Of a DNA stretch of 12,023 bases, positions 6,569 through 12,023 are shown piece by piece. The stretch covers positions 1 through 12,023 of the forward strand of contig JAGCAV010000197.1 in NCBI GenBank assembly GCA_017652545.1. Direction: 5' to 3'. The translations under genes were made by a program, and so were the position numbers. The DNA is from Lachnospiraceae bacterium. GTDB lineage: Bacteria > Bacillota_A > Clostridia > Lachnospirales > Lachnospiraceae. Below the pieces are notes generated by a model. The model was not told where the DNA came from and did no database searches. It worked only from the letters and a program-made list of their open reading frames with translations. Numbering within the stretch: position 1 is the first letter of the stretch; the number at the start of each line of letters is the position of its first letter.

Positions 6569-7834
6569 TTACTTCGTGGTGAAGTATTTCTCCGGTACTT
6601 CGATCTCGGTGGATCCCATGTAATATCCGGGGTTGCCCATGATATAGGTATCCTGGTAAACAAGGAAGACATTGTCCATCTTCACGCCGGTGTCAGCATT
6701 GGTGTAGTTGGAACCGTTCCATGCTGCCTTCGGTGAGAAGACCTGGTAAGCCTTTGCGATATCATCGATGTTGTCCAGTTCAGAAACACCGTCGATAACG
6801 TTCATGGCATGCTGTGCAAGACCTGCGGATACGGTGTAGCCATAGGAATAAGCCCAGGTACCGAAACGGCCTTCGCCGCCTTTTTCAACAACAGCTTCTT
6901 CAACCTTGGCAAGGATCTTCTCGAAATCGCCGGCTTCTTCAGTCAGATCAAGTCCGAGAGCTCCCGGATAGCCCATAAGCGGGGAGGGAAGGTCAGCCTC
7001 GATGAAATATCCGCCGTACTCAAGCAGCTGCTTCAGCAGGGGCTCTGTGTGTGCGTCGTTTGTGCAGAAGTAAGCGCTGTTCGTGCCGTACTTCTCAACC
7101 CACTCCGGAACATGCTCCAGAATGTAAGCCTGGGCACCCGGTACACCTACGTCAGTGGTGGGATCGGGAGCAGACTCCATAACGAATTCCATTCCGAACT
7201 CTTCGCATGCTGCCTTCATGATGGCAACACGACGGCTCATTGTCTCATAGGACAGATGACGCGGGAAGGAAATGTGCACGAAAGTGTCGCATCCAAGCTC
7301 ATGAGCGGTTCTGATGATCAGATATCCGCGGGCAACAAAGTCGTTGTTGCAGACCAGGTCAGCAGCGCTGCCGATCTCGGGAAGGTCCTCATGAGACTCG
7401 CCTGCGATGCAGATGATGTCAGGACGTCTTTCCTTGATCTGACGGAAAGCTTCTGTGGTGCCCGGAATAGCCTGGTTCACGATGATCGCTTTCATCTCGG
7501 GGTCATCAGACAGGTTCACGATGGTCTGAATAGTAGTCTCAAGCTCTTCAGTAAAGTTGTCCGGATAGATCGCCAGGGTAACCCTGTCTTCACCGTACAT
7601 AGCCTGGAAAGCTTCTGCGCCTCTGCGGTCATCTTCAGACTGGGAAACAGAACCGGTAACAATACCGATGTGATAGTCGCCGGAAGCAACTGTTTCTTCA
7701 CCCTCTGCACCTGCTGCCTCAGTAGCAACCTCTTCCTCGATGTCGCCGAGCTCGATGTTGGCGCCGAAGGAAACTGCTGCCATGGAGACTGTCATAGCAA
7801 TGGCCATGACTGAAGCAATGAGTTTCTTCATCAT
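6569..7834 (-). CDS. DUF3798-type periplasmic-binding-fold substrate-binding protein of the ABC transporter
   Basis: The 421-residue protein has an N-terminal signal peptide (basic MMKK, hydrophobic core about 5-21, probable cleavage near residues 22-25 after SFG or SFGA). An acidic low-complexity linker follows at about 26-52, rich in Glu and Ala. The main domain begins YHIGIVTGSVSQSEDDRRGA and continues with alternating alpha/beta elements (TLAIYPDNF, MKAIIVNQAIPGTTEAF, DIICIAGESHED, SAYFCTNDAHTEPLL), as in sugar-binding type 1 proteins. I recall this as DUF3798 (PF12683), with no established ligand. No cysteine follows the signal core, so no lipobox is present, unlike most Gram-positive binding proteins. 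AAGGAGGAG (7843-7851) precedes ATG 7834; a second ATG follows immediately. It is the first gene of the importer operon and presumably captures the solute outside the cell. Confidence 0.9.
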   Translation of the reverse strand: MMKKLIASVMAIAMTVSMAAVSFGANIELGDIEEEVATEAAGAEGEETVASGDYHIGIVTGSVSQSEDDRRGAEAFQAMYGEDRVTLAIYPDNFTEELETTIQTIVNLSDDPEMKAIIVNQAIPGTTEAFRQIKERRPDIICIAGESHEDLPEIGSAADLVCNNDFVARGYLIIRTAHELGCDTFVHISFPRHLSYETMSRRVAIMKAACEEFGMEFVMESAPDPTTDVGVPGAQAYILEHVPEWVEKYGTNSAYFCTNDAHTEPLLKQLLEYGGYFIEADLPSPLMGYPGALGLDLTEEAGDFEKILAKVEEAVVEKGGEGRFGTWAYSYGYTVSAGLAQHAMNVIDGVSELDNIDDIAKAYQVFSPKAAWNGSNYTNADTGVKMDNVFLVYQDTYIMGNPGYYMGSTEIEVPEKYFTTK

Positions 7835-7880
7835 AGTTCATTCTCCTCCTTGAATTATAAGATGATAGACAAACATTGTG

Positions 7881-7909
7881 ATTTTACACCATACGTCAAA
7901 ACTCGTCAA
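7881..7909 (-). promoter_or_regulatory. Promoter of the ABC transporter operon
   Basis: On the minus strand TTGACG (7904-7909), a 17-base spacer and TAAAAT (7881-7886) match the vegetative consensus at five of six positions each, with ideal spacing. The predicted start is near 7874, about 40 bases before the binding-protein ATG. A second TTGACG copy lies in the spacer (7894-7899). Confidence 0.8.
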
Positions 7910-7912
7910 GCA

Positions 7913-7924
7913 AGACAGCTGTCT
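7913..7924. promoter_or_regulatory. Palindrome AGACAGCTGTCT next to the importer promoter
   Basis: A perfect 12-base palindrome lies 3 bases upstream of the -35 box of the importer promoter. This is a plausible place for an operator or activator site. No regulator gene is adjacent and I cannot assign a factor; it does not match CIRCE, a CodY box or a CcpA cre site. Confidence 0.35.
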
Positions 7925-7962
7925 GTGTTCTCCCCCGCGCGTTTTTTTCGGGAAAACAAACT

Positions 7963-7991
7963 GCAGGCCAGGGTTTCATACCCTGGCCTGC
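7963..7991 (-). terminator. Terminator of the groESL operon
   Basis: An 11-bp perfect stem GCAGGCCAGGG (7963-7973) with its complement (7981-7991) encloses a 7-base loop, 34 bases after the groEL stop. The minus-strand tail AGTTTGTTTTCC is U-rich. It separates groEL from the importer promoter. Confidence 0.88.
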
Positions 7992-8024
7992 CTATAGATT
8001 TTTTCGGATTGTTTCACAAGCGGA

Positions 8025-9668
<1,644 letters not shown>

Positions 9669-9690
9669 TCATCCTGTTGGTTTCATAATT

Positions 9691-9707
9691 CCGGTCTTTC
9701 AGACCGG
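9691..9707 (-). other. Small hairpin between groES and groEL
   Basis: A 7-bp stem CCGGTCT (9691-9697) and AGACCGG (9701-9707) closes a 3-base loop. No U-tract follows, so termination is unlikely. It may set a processing point or differential stability between the two cistrons. Confidence 0.4.
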
Positions 9708-9726
9708 TATGTCTGTAAGCTGTTGA

Positions 9727-10062
<336 letters not shown>

Positions 10063-10089
10063 TTAGCACTCAACTTTCCTGAGTGCTAA
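10063..10089. promoter_or_regulatory. CIRCE operator (HrcA-binding site) of groESL
   Basis: TTAGCACTC (10063-10071), nine bases, then GAGTGCTAA (10081-10089) is an exact match to the CIRCE inverted repeat. In Firmicutes the repressor HrcA binds it and releases on heat or misfolding stress, with GroEL itself helping HrcA to fold. Here it begins 3 bases after the -10 box, covering the transcription start. The hrcA gene is not in this window. Confidence 0.98.
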
Positions 10090-10092
10090 TAC

Positions 10093-10121
10093 AATGTACA
10101 CTATTCAATTTCGATTGTCAA
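10093..10121 (-). promoter_or_regulatory. groESL promoter
   Basis: On the minus strand a perfect TTGACA (10116-10121), a 17-base spacer and TACATT (10093-10098) lie directly upstream of CIRCE. The -35 begins only about 20 bases after the codY stop codon. Confidence 0.88.
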
Positions 10122-10139
10122 CACTTATTTATAAAAAAC

Positions 10140-10925
10140 CTATTTTATCCCGCGCTGTTTCCTGACATCTGCAAGCTCATCAAACACAGCATCATTGAGT
10201 ACCTTAATATAGGTGCCTTTCATACCGGATGATCTTGACTCGATGACGCCTGCGCTTTCAAATTTGCGCAGAGCGTTGACGATCACGGACCTGGTAATAC
10301 CGACTCTGTCTGCGATCTTGCTGGCAACAAGAATACCCTCATCACCGTTAAGCTCGTCGAAGATGTGCAGAATGGCCTCAAGTTCTGAAAATGAGAGTGT
10401 TCCCACAGCCGAACGGACGATGTTGATCTTCCTGTTCTCCTCTGCATTTTCTTCGTTGACCGACCGCATCATCTCAAGCCCGACCACCGTCGTCCCGTAT
10501 TCGCTGAGAATAATGTCATCGATGGAATAAGGCTCATCGATCTTATACATGAATACCGTTCCAAGTCTTTCCCCCGCAATAATGATCGGGTTGATCATGA
10601 CCTGGTATGCGGTTGTGATCTCATTCTCAAAACCGAGTGTTTCAAGGTTGACATTCTCTTTTGTAGACAGAACATTCATGAAACGCTCATTCAATATCGG
10701 ATCAATAAAGTTGCCGACCGTATCCACGATCAGTTCATGTATTTCGGGGACGTTTCCTGTCAATCCGACACCGAGGACCTTCCCTTTGCGGCTGATCACG
10801 AGTACGTTTGATCCCAGAATCTGCGTCAGGACGCTGCAGATATCGTTAAAAACAACTTTTCCCGAATTGTTGTTATGCAGAAGCTGATTGATCTTTCTTG
10901 TCTTGTCGAGTAACTGGACGCTCAT
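10140..10925 (-). CDS. codY: GTP-sensing global transcriptional regulator CodY
   Basis: The 261-residue protein is the usual CodY length. CodY represses or activates hundreds of nutrient-uptake, amino-acid synthesis and virulence genes in low-GC Gram-positives, binding DNA when branched-chain amino acids and GTP are plentiful. The N-terminal GAF-like ligand domain spans about residues 1-155 (MSVQLLDKTRKINQLL, SRKGKVLGVGL, PIIIAGERLGTVFMYK). After a linker, the winged helix-turn-helix is at about 183-245 and contains the near-invariant ASKIADRVGITRSVIVNALR and the wing SSGMKGTYIKVLN. The ligand domain is of the clostridial kind and differs from the Bacillus type in its central part. GGAG lies 7 bases before ATG 10925. 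It sits between topA and groES, with its own promoter. Confidence 0.98.
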   Translation of the reverse strand: MSVQLLDKTRKINQLLHNNNSGKVVFNDICSVLTQILGSNVLVISRKGKVLGVGLTGNVPEIHELIVDTVGNFIDPILNERFMNVLSTKENVNLETLGFENEITTAYQVMINPIIIAGERLGTVFMYKIDEPYSIDDIILSEYGTTVVGLEMMRSVNEENAEENRKINIVRSAVGTLSFSELEAILHIFDELNGDEGILVASKIADRVGITRSVIVNALRKFESAGVIESRSSGMKGTYIKVLNDAVFDELADVRKQRGIK

Positions 10926-11027
10926 CTTTCTCTCCGTTTCTTTTACTGCTTAATTACCGGTATTGCAAAGAACTGCCGACTGTTCATCGGTCAGGTTCAC
11001 TTTTGTGTAAGAAAATGTATTATTTTC

Positions 11028-11033
11028 ATTATA
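11028..11033 (-). promoter_or_regulatory. codY promoter -10 box
   Basis: A perfect minus-strand TATAAT lies about 100 bases before the codY start. No good -35 hexamer is present at 16-18 bases spacing (best is CTATTG at 17), so it may need an activator or tolerate a weak -35. The leader (10926-11020) contains no strong structure and no CodY box that I can see. Confidence 0.55.
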
Positions 11034-11066
11034 CTAACACTCGATTTTTACAATAGCAAGAACAAA

Positions 11067-11099
11067 ATAACGGAAGTTGCCAAAAAGCACTTCCGTTAT
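11067..11099 (-). terminator. topA terminator
   Basis: An 11-bp stem (ATAACGGAAGT at 11067-11077 with ACTTCCGTTAT at 11089-11099) encloses an 11-base loop. On the minus strand it is followed by TTTTGTTCTTGC. It lies about 57 bases after the topA stop and directly upstream of the codY promoter. Confidence 0.85.
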
Positions 11100-11156
11100 C
11101 GCAAAATTCAAACATCAGTATTTGGATGTACACATCATTGTGGTGCAGACATATCC

Positions 11157-12023
11157 TTACGCTTTTTCAACATATCCGCAGGAAGGATCAGCGCACTGCA
11201 GATGTTTTCCCCTCATGATCATATATCCGCCGCACTTCGGGCACTTTCTGTCGGAAGGCATCTGCCAGGAGATAAAGTCACATTTCGGATCTTCACATCC
11301 GTAGAATTTTCTTCCCTTCTTTGTACGGCGTATCACAACATCCTTCCCGCATTTCGGGCAGGAAACCCCGGCCTTCTCAAGGTAAGGTCTTGTGTTCTTG
11401 CACTCCGGGAAACCGGGACACGCCAGGAATTTACCATGAGGACCGTACTTGATGACCATGTTCCGTCCGCATTCCTCGCAGACCTCATCCGTCACCTCGT
11501 CGGCAATCCTGATCTTTGCAAGGTTCTTTTCCGCCTCTTTCACGGCGACATCCAGATCGGGATAAAAATTCCGCACGATGCTCTTCCAGTCAAGTTCGCC
11601 CTCTCCGACCGAATCGAGAAGAGATTCCAGGCTTGCCGTGAAGGAAACGTCCACGATGCTGGGGAACGATTTCTTCATGATATCATTAACAGCCTCACCC
11701 AGCTCCGTCACGAAAAGATTCTTCTGCTCCCTGATCAGGTATCTTCGTCCGAGCAGTGTCGTGATCGTCGGGGCATAGGTGCTCGGTCTTCCGATTCCAA
11801 GCTCCTCGAGCGTATGGACAAGTGATGCCTCCGTAAAATGGGCTGGCGGCTGTGTAAAATGCTGTTCCGGGACCAGTTCCCTCAGATCCAGCTCCTGTCC
11901 TTTCTCGAACCTGCCGTTCAGGACACCGGCCTTCTCTTCGTCATCCTCATCGGAATAAACGCTCAGATAGCCGTCAAAGACCAGTCTGGATCCGTTGATC
12001 CTGAACTGCCATCCGTTTGCCTC
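11157..12023 (-). CDS. topA: DNA topoisomerase I, C-terminal part (5' truncated by window edge)
   Basis: The frame is open from the right edge for 288 codons to the stop at 11157-11159. The N-terminal Toprim domain and active-site Tyr lie outside the window. The visible part begins in the core (EANGWQFRINGSRLVFDGYL) and contains the conserved QHFTQPPAHFTEASLVHTL and EELGIGRPSTYAPTITTLL. Three four-cysteine zinc ribbons follow, with Cys at visible-part residues 182, 185, 202, 208; 222, 225, 243, 248; and 261, 264, 277, 282. Type IA topoisomerase I relaxes negative supercoils; the ribbons bind DNA and, in some species, RNA polymerase. An in-frame GTG at 11709-11711 is internal, not a start. Position upstream of codY is the usual order in related Clostridia. 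Confidence 0.98.
   Translation of the reverse strand, partial: EANGWQFRINGSRLVFDGYLSVYSDEDDEEKAGVLNGRFEKGQELDLRELVPEQHFTQPPAHFTEASLVHTLEELGIGRPSTYAPTITTLLGRRYLIREQKNLFVTELGEAVNDIMKKSFPSIVDVSFTASLESLLDSVGEGELDWKSIVRNFYPDLDVAVKEAEKNLAKIRIADEVTDEVCEECGRNMVIKYGPHGKFLACPGFPECKNTRPYLEKAGVSCPKCGKDVVIRRTKKGRKFYGCEDPKCDFISWQMPSDRKCPKCGGYMIMRGKHLQCADPSCGYVEKA

Noticed and set aside
6809..7813. Plus-strand open frame of about 334 codons opposite the binding-protein gene
   Set aside because: The minus strand has a promoter, strong ribosome binding site, signal peptide and family motifs; the plus frame has none of these.
7860..7910. CcpA cre site at the importer promoter, suggested by TGTAAAATCACA near the -10
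   Set aside because: It lacks the central CG and the 14-base pattern of a cre site; the TGT and ACA ends are likely chance around the -10 box.
10926..11062. CodY autoregulatory box in the codY leader
   Set aside because: No stretch close to AATTTTCWGAAAATT is present; the nearest A/T-rich stretches match poorly.
11157..11711. A separate 184-residue zinc-ribbon protein starting at GTG 11711
   Set aside because: The frame continues open to the right window edge with classic topoisomerase I core motifs, so this is the end of topA.

Overview
The window looks like chromosomal core and accessory sequence from an anaerobic Firmicute, most likely Lachnospiraceae or close Clostridia. The pointers are the gene order topA-codY-groES-groEL, a HrcA/CIRCE-controlled groESL operon, a clostridial-type CodY, strong AGGAGG ribosome binding sites, TTGACA/TATAAT-type promoters, and a DUF5721-like gene that I associate with Lachnospiraceae. 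Base composition is near 50% GC. I saw no rRNA, tRNA, CRISPR array, insertion sequence or phage gene.

Left part (1-2040). The last 30 codons of an unidentified plus-strand gene (1-93) converge on a minus-strand DUF5721-like gene (106-654, GTG start). A DegV-family lipid-binding gene (768-1607, +) runs divergently from it, with overlapping candidate promoters between them. An 86-residue single-pass membrane protein (1727-1987, +) follows, with its own promoter and a strong intrinsic terminator at 2009-2040.

Centre (2071-7910, minus strand). This is a complete ABC importer cassette, read right to left: a promoter at 7881-7909, a DUF3798-type substrate-binding protein, an intergenic hairpin, a double-domain RbsA-like ATPase, two different permeases, a small membrane-anchored DUF6672-like protein and a closing hairpin. 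The permease genes and the last gene overlap by 4 bases each, so they are probably translationally coupled. The architecture resembles simple-sugar/nucleoside importers, but the binding-protein family has no established ligand as far as I know. This is the part of the window most likely to hold undescribed biology. Its unusual traits are a binding protein without a lipobox cysteine, a dedicated single-pass accessory protein, and an ATPase whose departures from consensus all map to one of the two composite ATP sites.

Right part (7963-12023, minus strand). This is housekeeping and stress biology: groEL and groES with a perfect CIRCE operator over the transcription start, then upstream codY (GTP/branched-chain amino-acid-sensing global regulator), then the C-terminal 288 codons of topA (DNA topoisomerase I) running off the right edge. 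topA ends in a hairpin terminator and codY has its own promoter. No clear terminator separates codY from groES, so some read-through is possible.

No gene-free stretch exceeds 300 bases. The longest are 10926-11156 (codY leader and promoter, topA terminator), 6367-6568 (hairpin) and 7835-8024 (importer promoter, groEL terminator).
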